From Cryomorphaceae bacterium (lineage in GTDB: Bacteria > Bacteroidota > Bacteroidia > Flavobacteriales > Crocinitomicaceae), in contig JAJTDX010000038.1 in assembly GCA_021298235.1 (NCBI GenBank), forward strand, positions 1-41,987: 41,987 nucleotides of DNA, read 5' to 3'. The notes below the pieces were generated by a model that made no database searches, was not told the DNA's origin, and saw only the letters and a program-made list of their open reading frames with translations. Within the stretch, counting starts at the first letter, position 1, and every line of letters starts with the position of its first letter. Shown here in pieces: positions 1-8,904 of the stretch. Both the position numbers and the translations under genes were made by a program.

Positions 1-1
1 A

Positions 2-55
2 AACGAAACGGTTTTCTACAATGTCTTGGTTTTGGATGTTGTTAATACGCCTTGA
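2..55 (+). CDS. C-terminal tail of an upstream gene (partial)
   Basis: One frame is open from the window edge and ends at TGA 53-55. It encodes 17 residues ending LVLDVVNTP, an alternation typical of a final beta strand. The other two forward frames give less protein-like peptides. The product cannot be identified from so little. About 43 bases separate this stop from the next start, so it could belong to the same transcript. Confidence 0.35.
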   Translation, partial: NETVFYNVLVLDVVNTP

Positions 56-98
56 AAAGCTTAAATTCGCACCTGTTTAAAGCGCTTTGCCTCTCCTT

Positions 99-1097
99 AT
101 GATCAAACGCATTTGTTTTTATTCATGTTTCTTTTTTGTGTTGCTGAATTCCTCAAGAGTTTTCAGTCAACAAATTTTGGATACGGTCTACACGGACAAG
201 GGAGCAATGGTAATCTATTCCAACAGAACGTGGGCATTTCTGAAGGATAAATCATTTACCGGGATTCTCAACTCGCACGTTCACACTATTCTAACTCAGC
301 AACTCGGCCTCAATTTTACAAATACCTGGAGCAACGACGTTTGTTTTTCTTCCGGAAAGCACAATGACATGTCGAAGTTGAACGATACGTTATGGTTGTG
401 TGTCACAGATGAAAAGTACATGGATTATGTGGCTCCAGTTCAGGGTATTGTAACATCTCGTTATGGGTACCGCCATGGCAGACATCACAGCGGAATAGAT
501 TTGGATCTCGAAACCGGAGACACAGTGCGTGCATGTTGGGCAGGAAAGGTTCGTTACTCCAAATACAACGATGGAGGTTTTGGAAATTTGGTGGTCATTC
601 GCCATTACAATGGACTCGAAACGTTCTACGCTCATTTAAGTAAGTTGATTGTTGCCCCTGATCAGGAAGTCAAAGCTGGTGATGTGATTGGACTTGGTGG
701 AAATACAGGACGTTCTTACGGGTCACATTTGCATTTTGAAGTGAGATTCTACGATGCAGCGATCAATCCTGAGGAAATAATAGATTTTGAAAAGAAATCG
801 TGTAAAGATGAAAACTTGTTCGTCCATAAAGGATTGTTCAGGCCTGGCGCTAAGCCAACGATTCTTGAAGGTGAGGAACCGGATCCGACTTCGGTAACGC
901 AAACTCAAACTCCGGTTCAACCAGAGGTTGCTCAGGTAGTTCAAACGTCGGTGAGAAAATATTATAAGGTCAAATCAGGAGATACCCTTACAGAGATTGC
1001 AGATAGGAATCAAACAACGGTTTCAAAGCTTTGCCAGCTCAATAATATACGCCCGAGTACCACGTTACAAATTGGACGAAGTCTTCGGGTGAAATAA
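99..1097 (+). CDS. M23 family murein endopeptidase with C-terminal LysM domain
   Basis: A secreted peptidoglycan hydrolase. A hydrophobic signal peptide occupies residues 1-24 (ending SRVFSQQ). The M23/LytM zinc metallopeptidase domain covers roughly residues 115-220: HSGID (about 130-134) and HLHFE (about 210-214) supply the expected His, Asp and His zinc ligands, and FYAHLS lies between them. A linker rich in Thr, Gln and Pro leads to one LysM domain (about 287-332, with SGDTLTEIADRN) that should bind glycan strands. I start at ATG 99, because the in-frame TTG at 87 only adds four residues before the signal peptide. The domain set matches septal or envelope endopeptidases that cut peptide crosslinks. 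It lies 7 bases upstream of bamD, so the two are probably cotranscribed. Confidence 0.9.
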   Translation: MIKRICFYSCFFFVLLNSSRVFSQQILDTVYTDKGAMVIYSNRTWAFLKDKSFTGILNSHVHTILTQQLGLNFTNTWSNDVCFSSGKHNDMSKLNDTLWLCVTDEKYMDYVAPVQGIVTSRYGYRHGRHHSGIDLDLETGDTVRACWAGKVRYSKYNDGGFGNLVVIRHYNGLETFYAHLSKLIVAPDQEVKAGDVIGLGGNTGRSYGSHLHFEVRFYDAAINPEEIIDFEKKSCKDENLFVHKGLFRPGAKPTILEGEEPDPTSVTQTQTPVQPEVAQVVQTSVRKYYKVKSGDTLTEIADRNQTTVSKLCQLNNIRPSTTLQIGRSLRVK

Positions 1098-1104
1098 GGT
1101 TTTC

Positions 1105-1926
1105 ATGTTAAAACAGACAATACTATTAAAATTCAGTGTCCTTTTGTTGAGCAGTTTGTTTCTGTTAACAGCATGCTCTGACTACAATAAGGTGGTCAAG
1201 GGAGACGATTACCAACAGAAGTTTGAGCTCGCAAATTCGTTGTACGACAAAGGACAATTTTTGCGTTCCGTTACTTTGTTTGAACAGGTATATCAGAAGA
1301 TGCCTAAAACGGGAGAAGGCGAATTGTCTTATTATCGTATAGCTAGAGCATACTACGAGGAAAAGGATTTTTACATGGCGGGTTATTATTTTGGTTCATA
1401 CACGCAACGATATCCGTATAGCAACAAAGCCGAAGAAGCACTATTTCTATCTGCAATGTGCTCCGTTTTTAATTCGCCGGCAGCATCTTTAGATCAGAAC
1501 GATACAGAGTTGGCTATTAGTAACTTGCAGCAATTTATTGATGCGTATCCACAGAGCCCGTTAATTGACTCATGCAATCATGTCATGGACGAATTGAGGG
1601 TGAAGTTGGAAACTAAAGATTATGAAGCTGTTAAATTGTATGCGCGCACTCAGAATTACAGGGCAGCTGTGACAACGGCACTTACTTTTTTAGAGGATTA
1701 TCCGCGTTCAAGATACAAAGAAGAAATAGGGTTCGTATTGCTCGAGAACTCTTACATGTTGGCGATGAATAGTATTGACAATAAAAAAATGGAGCGTATT
1801 GAGCAAACAATCGAAAGATATCGTACATTTGTCGCCGATTTTCCTGAGTCTTCTAACAAAAAAGCGGCAGACAGAATCAGTGACGAATTGAACAAGGAGC
1901 TTCAGAAAATCGAACAAAACAAATAA
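1105..1926 (+). CDS. bamD: Outer membrane assembly lipoprotein BamD
   Basis: Lipoprotein subunit of the BAM complex, which inserts beta-barrel proteins into the outer membrane. The signal peptide ends in a lipobox LTAC with the acylated Cys at residue 24. The rest is TPR-like: paired helices such as ANSLYDKGQFLRSVTLFEQV near residue 45 and AGYYFGSYTQRYPYSNKAEE near 92, with the usual tyrosine and proline spacing, for 273 residues in total, the family's normal size. It sits between the M23 hydrolase and rpoZ, and bamD-rpoZ-coaBC is an order I know from other Bacteroidota. The stop is 3 bases before the rpoZ start, which indicates one operon. Confidence 0.92.
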   Translation: MLKQTILLKFSVLLLSSLFLLTACSDYNKVVKGDDYQQKFELANSLYDKGQFLRSVTLFEQVYQKMPKTGEGELSYYRIARAYYEEKDFYMAGYYFGSYTQRYPYSNKAEEALFLSAMCSVFNSPAASLDQNDTELAISNLQQFIDAYPQSPLIDSCNHVMDELRVKLETKDYEAVKLYARTQNYRAAVTTALTFLEDYPRSRYKEEIGFVLLENSYMLAMNSIDNKKMERIEQTIERYRTFVADFPESSNKKAADRISDELNKELQKIEQNK

Positions 1927-1929
1927 ACT

Positions 1930-2253
1930 ATGAATTTTAAGAACAGCAGTGCAGAACGCTCAACAGTCACCAGAGATACCATTAAAATGGAGAAGGAAAC
2001 TGGAAATATCTACGAATCTATTGTTATCCTTTCCAAGCGTTCGAATCAGATCAGTGTTGAATTGAAAGAAGAGTTGAATCAGAAGCTTCAGGAATTCGCA
2101 TCTTCAACAGATAACCTTGAAGAAATCTTTGAAAACCGCGAGCAGATCGAGATCTCTAAATTCTATGAAAAACTTCCTAAACCAGTTGCGATTGCGATGG
2201 ATGAGCTGATGGAAGAAAAGATCTACACAAGAAAAACGGAAGAGGAAAAATAA
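1930..2253 (+). CDS. rpoZ: DNA-directed RNA polymerase omega subunit (RpoZ/Rpb6-like)
   Basis: Small RNA polymerase subunit that helps assemble and stabilise the beta-prime subunit. The 107-residue protein carries the Bacteroidota-type omega core: NIYESIVILSKRSNQIS (about residues 26-42), in which the Arg-Ser-Asn-Gln-Ile segment is the conserved helix, followed by a charged helix and a C-terminal ISKFYEKLPKPVAIAMDELM stretch typical of the phylum. Sequence similarity to proteobacterial omega is low, so the call rests on the phylum-specific form and on position between bamD and coaBC. Spacing is 3 bases on both sides, which implies translation from the same mRNA. Confidence 0.85.
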   Translation: MNFKNSSAERSTVTRDTIKMEKETGNIYESIVILSKRSNQISVELKEELNQKLQEFASSTDNLEEIFENREQIEISKFYEKLPKPVAIAMDELMEEKIYTRKTEEEK

Positions 2254-2256
2254 TAT

Positions 2257-3459
2257 ATGCGAGGTAAACGCGTCCTTCTGGGAATTACGGGAGGTATAGC
2301 GGCATACAAGATCGCATATCTCATAAGAATACTCAAGAAACAAGGGGCAGAAGTCAAATGTGTTATGACTCCTGCCTCTTCTGATTTTATAAGTCCCCTC
2401 GTTGTTTCAACACTCTCTGGAAATCCTGTAAACATAGACTTTTGGAATCGTGCAACGGGTGAGTGGACCAACCATGTAGAGTTGGCCTTGTGGGCAGATG
2501 TCTTTTTAATTGCTCCTTTGACCGCTAATTCTTTGTCGGCGATGGCAGTTGGTGGCTGCGATAATTTGCTTTTGGCATGCTACCTTTCAATGAAAACCAA
2601 AACAATTGTGGCGCCTGCCATGGATCTGGATATGTATGCGCATCCAACCACAAGACGTAATTTGGAAGCAATTCAAAAAGATGGTGTTGAGGTCATACCG
2701 GCGGAATCGGGTGAATTGGCCAGTGGTTTGGAAGGCGAAGGAAGGATGGCAGAGCCCGAGCAGATTGCGCAGTACTTGTCTGGCCATTTTTCTGTTTCAA
2801 CTTCGACATTTTTTACAGGAAAACGGGTGTTAATTACTGCTGGACCAACCTACGAGGCCATAGATCCTGTGCGATACATTGGAAACCATTCAAGTGGAAA
2901 AATGGGATATGCCTTGGCAAAAGAGGCCTTGAATCAAGGCGCAGAAGTTGTTTTGATTTCAGGTCCAACAGACCTCAAACTTCAACATTCAAGATTAACG
3001 ATAGTGAATGTTGTTTCTGCTCAAGAGATGTTGTTGTCAGTTCAGAAGTGTTGGGGTGAGTGTCATGTTGGAATATTTTCTGCTGCAGTTGCCGATTTTC
3101 GTCCTTCTGAATCAGCAGCTCAGAAAATAAAAAAAGAAACAGCTGATACGGTTCTTCATTTGGTTAAAAACCCTGATATACTGTGCTGGGCGGGTGAAAA
3201 CAAAACGTCAGATCAATTGCTCGTTGGTTTTGCTTTAGAGACTGAAAATCTTTTGGAGAACGGAAGAAAGAAGCTGGAAAACAAACATTTGAATCTCATC
3301 GTACTTAATTCGGGGAATGAGCAAGGTGCCGGATTTTTTGTGGATACAAACAAGGTGCATGTCTTGGACGATCGCAATAATTTGACTAGTTTTGAGTTAA
3401 AGACAAAAGCCGAAGTGGCCAAAGATATTTTAGATCAAATCAGTCTTTACGCATGTTGA
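2257..3459 (+). CDS. coaBC: Bifunctional phosphopantothenoylcysteine decarboxylase / phosphopantothenate-cysteine ligase
   Basis: Catalyses two consecutive steps of coenzyme A synthesis: joining cysteine to 4'-phosphopantothenate (CoaB half) and decarboxylating the product (FMN-dependent CoaC half). CoaC covers residues 1-180: GITGGIAAYK near 9-18, the active-site His in TNHVELA at about 73, and APAMDLDMY near 123, the Bacteroidota form of the PxMNxxMW motif. CoaB begins near 190 with ITAGPTYEAIDPVRYIGN and HSSGKMG, followed by AAVADFRPS and KIKKE. The length of 400 residues is normal and no key residue is missing. The 3' end overlaps the next gene by 7 bases. Confidence 0.95.
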   Translation: MRGKRVLLGITGGIAAYKIAYLIRILKKQGAEVKCVMTPASSDFISPLVVSTLSGNPVNIDFWNRATGEWTNHVELALWADVFLIAPLTANSLSAMAVGGCDNLLLACYLSMKTKTIVAPAMDLDMYAHPTTRRNLEAIQKDGVEVIPAESGELASGLEGEGRMAEPEQIAQYLSGHFSVSTSTFFTGKRVLITAGPTYEAIDPVRYIGNHSSGKMGYALAKEALNQGAEVVLISGPTDLKLQHSRLTIVNVVSAQEMLLSVQKCWGECHVGIFSAAVADFRPSESAAQKIKKETADTVLHLVKNPDILCWAGENKTSDQLLVGFALETENLLENGRKKLENKHLNLIVLNSGNEQGAGFFVDTNKVHVLDDRNNLTSFELKTKAEVAKDILDQISLYAC

Positions 3460-4355
3460 ACAGATTACTGATATTCATTACATTTCTGCCCTTATTCGTT
3501 GTCGGACAAGAATTAAATTGTCAGGTTAGTATCATTACGGATGCTCGTTTGGAGGTGACCTCAGTTGAGAAAGAGATTTTCGATCAATTGAAGCAGACCA
3601 TCTATGATATGATGAATACCACGCAATGGACGAAGGATAAGTTTAAGGTGGAAGAGCGTATCAATTGTAATATTCAGCTGCAAATAAACTCTATACCTTC
3701 GCCAGGGACGTATTCCGGTTCCCTGCAGGTGCAGTCGTCACGTCCTGCCTTTAATTCCTCCTACAACACAACAATTTTCAATTTTCAGGACGACGATATT
3801 CAGTTTTCTTACTCCCGAAATGCGGTATTGGTCTATGCACCCAATCAGTACAGAGATAATCTTACATCCATCCTTGCATTTTATGCTTACTTCATAATTG
3901 GTATGGATTATGACTCTTTTTCTATTAAAGGGGGGACTCCATATTTTAATGAGGCCCAGCAGATTGTCTCCAATGCACAAACATCAAGCGCCCCTGGTTG
4001 GAAATCCAATGAGGCTGGAAAACGCAATCGATTTTATCTGGTAGATAATATTTTACATCAGCTTTTTGAGCCATTGAGAGAATGCCTTTACGAATACCAT
4101 CGCAAGGGAGTTGATAAATTGTACGATGATAAGCTGGCAGCAAGAAAAGCCATGTATGATGCTTTGAATAAGCTCTCAAAAGTTGTTACAACTCGACCAA
4201 ATTCTATTAATCTATTGTCCTTTGTTCAGGCAAAACGCGAGGAATTAAAAAGCCTGTATTCTGATGCAGAGGTGAAGGATAAAAACGATGTTGTGTCCCT
4301 TCTGAAAAAGTTGGATCCAGCAAATGCAAGCAGGTATCAGGAGATTTTAAACTGA
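3453..4355 (+). CDS. DUF4835 family secreted protein (PorD-type, type IX secretion associated)
   Basis: A 300-residue protein with a cleavable signal peptide (residues 1-18, ending VVGQ) followed at once by ELNCQVSI, the hallmark opening of DUF4835. Other family signatures are NTTQWTKDKF near 54, SRPAFNSSYNTT near 96 and AFYAYFIIGMDYDSFS near 142. From memory, this family has been named PorD and linked to the type IX secretion translocon; that is family knowledge and the sequence alone does not prove it. The start overlaps coaBC by 7 bases and the stop overlaps the recN start by 1 base (TGATG), so translation is probably coupled across the three genes. Confidence 0.85.
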   Translation: MLNRLLIFITFLPLFVVGQELNCQVSIITDARLEVTSVEKEIFDQLKQTIYDMMNTTQWTKDKFKVEERINCNIQLQINSIPSPGTYSGSLQVQSSRPAFNSSYNTTIFNFQDDDIQFSYSRNAVLVYAPNQYRDNLTSILAFYAYFIIGMDYDSFSIKGGTPYFNEAQQIVSNAQTSSAPGWKSNEAGKRNRFYLVDNILHQLFEPLRECLYEYHRKGVDKLYDDKLAARKAMYDALNKLSKVVTTRPNSINLLSFVQAKREELKSLYSDAEVKDKNDVVSLLKKLDPANASRYQEILN

Positions 4356-5942
4356 TGCTAAAACAACTGCAAATACGAAACTTCGCTCTGATTGATCATG
4401 TCGAATTGGACTTTGAGCAAGGGTTTACTGTATTAACAGGTGAAACGGGATCAGGTAAATCAATTCTTTTAGGCGCGCTATGCTGAGGCATTTTTTTCAG
4501 TAGATATTGATTTATACAAGCCCTTCTTCGATAGAAATGACCTAGATCTTTCCACAGAAATTGTCATTCGCAGAGAAATTCATTCCAATGGAAAGTCGCG
4601 TGCATTCATCAACGATACGCCGGTGGCGCTCGGTTTGCTCAGAGAAATAACCGGAACGTTGTTCTATATTCATTCGCAGTACAATACGGTTGAATTGAAG
4701 TCAATAGTATTTCAATTAGAATTGCTTGATGCGTTGGCCGGTCTCACCACGGAGTCAGAACTTTTCAGAAAGAATTTTTCGCGTTACGAGTCAGATAATT
4801 CGACACTTGAGGGACTAAAACGAAAATTTCAAGAGCTTCAAAACAAGAGCGACTATGATCAATTCCAATTGGAAGAATTAATCCGGTTGGAACTCAACAA
4901 AAATGACTACAAAGCTATTGAGCAAGAGCTTTCTTCCATGTCGAGATCTGAAGAAGTCAGCGAGGCAATTGTCAAACTTGAGCACATAACGAACGGAGAA
5001 GGTCAGGCAGGTGAACAGCTGAAACAAGTGGAGAGTGCTTTCAAAAAACTTGAAGGAGTACATTCGGAAGTAGACGATATACAGTCGAGATTAAAATCTA
5101 TTTTACTTGATTTAAAAGATGTTACGAGTGATGCTTCTCGTTTTCTTGACCGACAATCCAATGATCCTGAGCGCATAGCTCAGCTCACTTCATTGGTAGA
5201 TGAGTATAATCGTATACTACGTAAACATCAATTGAGCAATCAGGAGGATTTACAGGCTTATTGCTCAGAGCTTCAGGGACGTTCACAGGATCTTACTTCT
5301 TTGGAGGAAGAAATCAATAGATTTGAAGCAGATCTGATTAAGCAGAAATCAATGCTAGAGGAAGTAGCCCTCGAACTTCATTTGAAAAGAAAGGAGCTCG
5401 CTCCTAAAATTGCCGAAAAAATTATCGCGATTCTTTCTTCGCTCAAACTTTCAGGAACTAAACTTGAATTTGAGCTTACACAAAACCAAGCTCTTAATAG
5501 TTCTGGTTGTACTGCTCTTCGAATGTTATTCTCAGCGAATGAGGGCATATCATTGGTGCCAATAGAATCTGCTGCAAGTGGTGGGGAATTGTCCCGAGTA
5601 ATGTTGGCCTTGCATCGACTTCTTTCAGATCAAAAGAATTTGCCTACTATTCTATTTGATGAAATTGATACCGGTGTCTCAGGCGATGTAGCAGAAAAAA
5701 TGGGTAATTTGTTATCAGAAATGGGGGCTAATCGCCAATTAATCGCCATCACACATCTTCCACAGGTTGCAGCGAAAGGGGAATACCACCTGAAAGTAGA
5801 AAAGGTTGTTGTGAATGGAAGGTCACAATCGGGAGTCAGAAAATTGTCAACGGAGGAGCGAACACATGAGATAGCCCGACTTCTCAGTGGAGAAAAAATT
5901 ACAGACGCCGCGATTGAGAATGCCAAAATTTTAATGAATTAG
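4355..5942 (+). pseudogene. recN: DNA repair ATPase RecN, disrupted by an internal deletion and frameshift
   Basis: RecN is an SMC-like ATPase that holds DNA ends during double-strand-break repair. From ATG 4355 the first 43 codons encode the normal N-terminus through the Walker A motif (TGETGSGKSILLGAL), then hit TGA at 4484-4486. The +1 frame carries the rest without interruption to 5942: YAEAFFSVD at 4479, the IHSQ Q-loop near 4669, a long coiled-coil region, the ABC signature ASGGELSRVMLALH, Walker B ILFDEIDTGVSG and the switch ITHLPQVAA. Compared with related RecN proteins, about 20 residues just after Walker A are absent (normally LGxRAD and what follows). The largest intact piece with its own start runs from GTG 4623 and lacks Walker A, so it should not bind ATP alone. 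Real mutation or assembly error is open. Confidence 0.85.
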
Positions 5943-5943
5943 A

Positions 5944-6879
5944 ATGGAAGATCTTTTCTTAAGATTTGACATTCCCTCATCTCCAATCAAATTTTCCTAT
6001 GGGGAAAGAGTATTGTTTCTAGGCAGTTGCTTTTCGGATGAAATGGCTGATCGTGCGAAATTTTCGGGATTCACTTGTGAAACAAATCCACTGGGAACTG
6101 TTTTTCATCCCGAACCGATTCGCCGGTTTTTGGAACATGTATTAAAACAGGAAACTTATCATGAATTGCTAGTCAGGAATGAACGCTGGTATTCTTGGGA
6201 TGCGAGTACTGTTTTTTCAAGCGATTCCCCGGATAAACTCGGCCTGACACTGCAGAATATCTACACGGAATGGTTGAGTTTTCTTCAAAATTCGAAGATA
6301 TTATTCGTTACATTCGGTACTGCGTGGGGATACCACAGAAAAGCCAATCTAAAAATTGTTGCAAATTGTCATAGGCAATCAATTTCGAAATTTGAAAAAC
6401 GATTGTCAGATTCAGAGGCAATTTCTGAATCATGGATTCAGATAATTCGCAAGTTGAGGGCTTTAAATCCGGAATTGACTATCGTCTTTACGGTCTCCCC
6501 GGTTCGACATGTGCGAGACGGACTTGTCGAGAACAATAGGAGTAAGGCAATACTCATTGATGCGATAAGAAAGATATGTGATCAAACAGGTGCGGGTTAT
6601 TTTCCTTCCTATGAAATTCTGATGGATCAATTGCGCGATTATCGGTTTTTTAAAACAGACCGTGTTCATCCCTCAGAAGAGGCAGTTTCCATCATCTGGC
6701 AAAAATTATTAGAGTGTTACACCGAGAGTGAGACAAGATCAAAAGTGAAGCACGTTGAATCCTTTCGAAAGTTTTCGAGTCATGTTCCATCTGATTTCAA
6801 TGCTTTTGAACATCAAAATGAACTGGAACATCGAAAAAATGAACTCTTACTACTGATTCCAGATCTTGTTCTGAAATAA
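5944..6879 (+). CDS. GSCFA domain protein (SGNH/GDSL-like esterase fold)
   Basis: A 311-residue protein with the family-defining FLGSCFSDEMA near residues 25-35, then NPLGTVFHPEPI, TFGTAWGYH near 122, FTVSPVRHVRDGL near 180 and DRVHPSEEAV near 240. The first Ser and the late Asp-x-x-His pair fit an SGNH-type hydrolase active site, which is known for the fold; the substrate in Bacteroidota is not established to my knowledge. There is no signal peptide, so it is probably cytoplasmic. It begins 2 bases after recN and is the last gene of the operon. The gene to its right is convergent, and no clear terminator hairpin is visible in the 20-base gap. Confidence 0.85.
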   Translation: MEDLFLRFDIPSSPIKFSYGERVLFLGSCFSDEMADRAKFSGFTCETNPLGTVFHPEPIRRFLEHVLKQETYHELLVRNERWYSWDASTVFSSDSPDKLGLTLQNIYTEWLSFLQNSKILFVTFGTAWGYHRKANLKIVANCHRQSISKFEKRLSDSEAISESWIQIIRKLRALNPELTIVFTVSPVRHVRDGLVENNRSKAILIDAIRKICDQTGAGYFPSYEILMDQLRDYRFFKTDRVHPSEEAVSIIWQKLLECYTESETRSKVKHVESFRKFSSHVPSDFNAFEHQNELEHRKNELLLLIPDLVLK

Positions 6880-6899
6880 GCAGAATCTTCCAATCCCTT

Positions 6900-8177
6900 T
6901 TATGGCATGCGAACAATTGTTCCTTTGTACTCTGATTTTTCGCCAGGCAAAGGATTTTTCAGCTTTACTATCCAGATAAACGCTTTATTGGCATCTACCA
7001 ATTGTCCGGTAGTGCGGTTCGTACCGTTCCAGCCGTTCGTTGCATCACTCGTTTCAAAAAGGGTAACGCCATTGGTTGGATCGATAATCAGCATGGAAAA
7101 ATCTGTATTTCGTTCTGTCAATGCGTAAGGCATAAAGGTCGCATTCTTTGGATTAGGTGAATTCGGCCAAAAAGAATTAACAGCTAAAAGATTATAGGTC
7201 TCATCAATCGAAATTTCGCGTGTAACTGTTGCTTCACATCCTCCATCTTTCGGCGATGCTTTAAGCACCACATTGTATGTGCCTTTGTTGTAAAGATGAG
7301 TTTTAACTTCTTTTCCTGTCAATTCACCTTTCAGCGTTTCAATGTTCCAGGAAAACGAACAGCTTTCATTTGCTTTTGCAGTGAGTTCTGTCGTAGGTAC
7401 ACCGTTCTCATATTTTGAATCATCGTCAAATTCAATGCTTGCCTGAACAGAGGATTTTACCTTGAAATCAGCGTTTTTACTATATTCAATTTTCCCATTC
7501 ACGGATTTACCGAAGTAGTAATTGCCGGGATTTTCTGCAGTGAAATTGAATTTTTTTCCAGCAGGTATCGGATAGACTTTGTTAAGGTCAGAAAGGAAAA
7601 TATCGGACTCATTGCTGTTTTCTATGGCTACGTTATCGCCAGGACACAAATCTGCCAATTTCGGATATAACACAGTTTTTGGTGTTTCCGGATCACTGTT
7701 CTTTTGAGAAATCGGGTTAGAGCTCAACGTTTTTTGTTCAGATGTATTTACTTCTGTCGAACGCTTATCTCCCTCCGTGACATCAGTCACAGCAGTTGTT
7801 TTTTCTTGATCACCTTGAACTTCGGCATAGGAGGATTCATCACCTAATTTCTCTTGATTGTTGGTTTTGTTGGTGCCAGTGTTGTCTTTGGTGTAAGAAC
7901 TATTATTTTTAGAAGTTTCGTTTACCGCATTTGGAGAATTTGCAGAAACTTTTTCGGATACACTGTTCGAGGTATTCGTTAAGAGAAATACTGATGTCGC
8001 AATTACAATTAAAAGTCCTCCGCCAAGGAACCATTTCCAGGAGAACCCGCTACCATTTACAGGGAATCGTTTGTCCAGCGCTCCGGACAATTTATTCCAT
8101 GCTGCTGGATCGTAGGGAACTTCATAGTTGCTAATGACGTCCTTGAATTTATCTTCTAAATGATCTTTCATAGTCAT
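6900..8177 (-). CDS. Membrane-anchored partner of the ECF sigma factor, with PKD-like and gliding-motility-type C-terminal region
   Basis: A 425-residue protein. Residues 1-45 are cytoplasmic and helical (YEVPYDPAAWNKLSGALDKR, a segment common in Bacteroidota sigma-linked proteins). One membrane helix spans about 46-66. A low-complexity linker rich in Asn, Ser, Thr, Glu and Lys runs to about 165. Two beta-rich modules follow, the second PKD-like (TAKANESCSFSWNIETLKGE near 267). The end resembles the gliding-motility C-terminal (CHU_C, type B) domain: NSFWPNSPNPKNATFMPYAL, then WNGTNRTTGQLVDANKAFIW. The start overlaps the sigma factor stop by 4 bases (ATGA). An anti-sigma role is inferred from this pairing and topology; no zinc-binding anti-sigma motif is present. 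Confidence 0.8.
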   Translation of the reverse strand: MTMKDHLEDKFKDVISNYEVPYDPAAWNKLSGALDKRFPVNGSGFSWKWFLGGGLLIVIATSVFLLTNTSNSVSEKVSANSPNAVNETSKNNSSYTKDNTGTNKTNNQEKLGDESSYAEVQGDQEKTTAVTDVTEGDKRSTEVNTSEQKTLSSNPISQKNSDPETPKTVLYPKLADLCPGDNVAIENSNESDIFLSDLNKVYPIPAGKKFNFTAENPGNYYFGKSVNGKIEYSKNADFKVKSSVQASIEFDDDSKYENGVPTTELTAKANESCSFSWNIETLKGELTGKEVKTHLYNKGTYNVVLKASPKDGGCEATVTREISIDETYNLLAVNSFWPNSPNPKNATFMPYALTERNTDFSMLIIDPTNGVTLFETSDATNGWNGTNRTTGQLVDANKAFIWIVKLKNPLPGEKSEYKGTIVRMP

Positions 8178-8827
8178 TCTAATTTCATAAATTTTTCATT
8201 CAACATGCGTTGAAGGTTCATCTTTGCTTTGGCCAGGTTTGATTTTGAGGTGCCTTCACTAATTCCCAGTAGATCAGCGATTTCTTTGTGTGAATAATCC
8301 TCTAGTACGTACAAGTTGAAAACGGTACGGTAAGCGGGAGATAATTTTTGAATTGCTTCCATCGCAATCTCGCCTTTTAACTCCGATAAATCCACTTCCT
8401 CTTTAACAATGATCGGGTCTTCCGCACCGAGTTTGAAGTCGTTGTCATCGTCGGTACGAAATGGGTCTTTTTTTGATTTTCTGATCGCGTCAATTGCCGT
8501 ATTCGAAACAATTCGTCGCAACCATCCTTCAAAAGAGCCTTTGTAATCAAATGCACCCAGCTTTTCAAAGATCTTAATGAAACTTTCCTGGAGAATTTCC
8601 TGTGCGCTGTCCCTGTCAACTGTGTATCTAAGGCACACAGGGAAGAGTTTGCCGTAGTACAGCCTGAAGAGCTCCTCCTGCGAACGCCGTTCGTTCCGCA
8701 GACATCCTTCGATCACAGCTGTCAGTTTTTCTCTGTTCTCCACCTTGCGTTTCGATTGAAAGACGCACAGCTCTCCTCTCGGTTGCCTCTGTGCGAAAAA
8801 AATAGAATGAATAATGCTTTTCCTCAC
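8174..8827 (-). CDS. RNA polymerase sigma factor, ECF (sigma-70) family
   Basis: A group 4 sigma factor. Region 2 is clear (ELFRLYYGKLFPVCLRYTVD, AQEILQESFIKIFEKL, FEGWLRRIVSNTAIDAIRK), as is region 4 (LSPAYRTVFNLYVLEDYSHK with EIADLLGISEGTSKSNLAKA, the -35-binding helix-turn-helix). An acidic linker (residues about 128-150) joins them. The ATG at 8827 gives 217 residues with an atypical 30-residue head; a GTG at residue 29 (before ENREKLTAVIEGCL) would give a more usual N-terminus, so the start is uncertain. It is cotranscribed with the membrane protein whose start overlaps its stop, and is divergent from mdh. Confidence 0.9.
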   Translation of the reverse strand: MRKSIIHSIFFAQRQPRGELCVFQSKRKVENREKLTAVIEGCLRNERRSQEELFRLYYGKLFPVCLRYTVDRDSAQEILQESFIKIFEKLGAFDYKGSFEGWLRRIVSNTAIDAIRKSKKDPFRTDDDNDFKLGAEDPIIVKEEVDLSELKGEIAMEAIQKLSPAYRTVFNLYVLEDYSHKEIADLLGISEGTSKSNLAKAKMNLQRMLNEKFMKLE

Positions 8828-8904
8828 AAAGAAAAGGAATTATTGATCAATAAATACTAAATTCGGTGCCGTATTTCAAAGATGTTTACCAATTACAATA
8901 AAAT

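Noticed and set aside
4623..5942. The downstream part of recN as an independent gene
   Set aside because: It starts in the middle of the RecN head domain and lacks Walker A. The same frame extends upstream to 4479 with clear RecN sequence.
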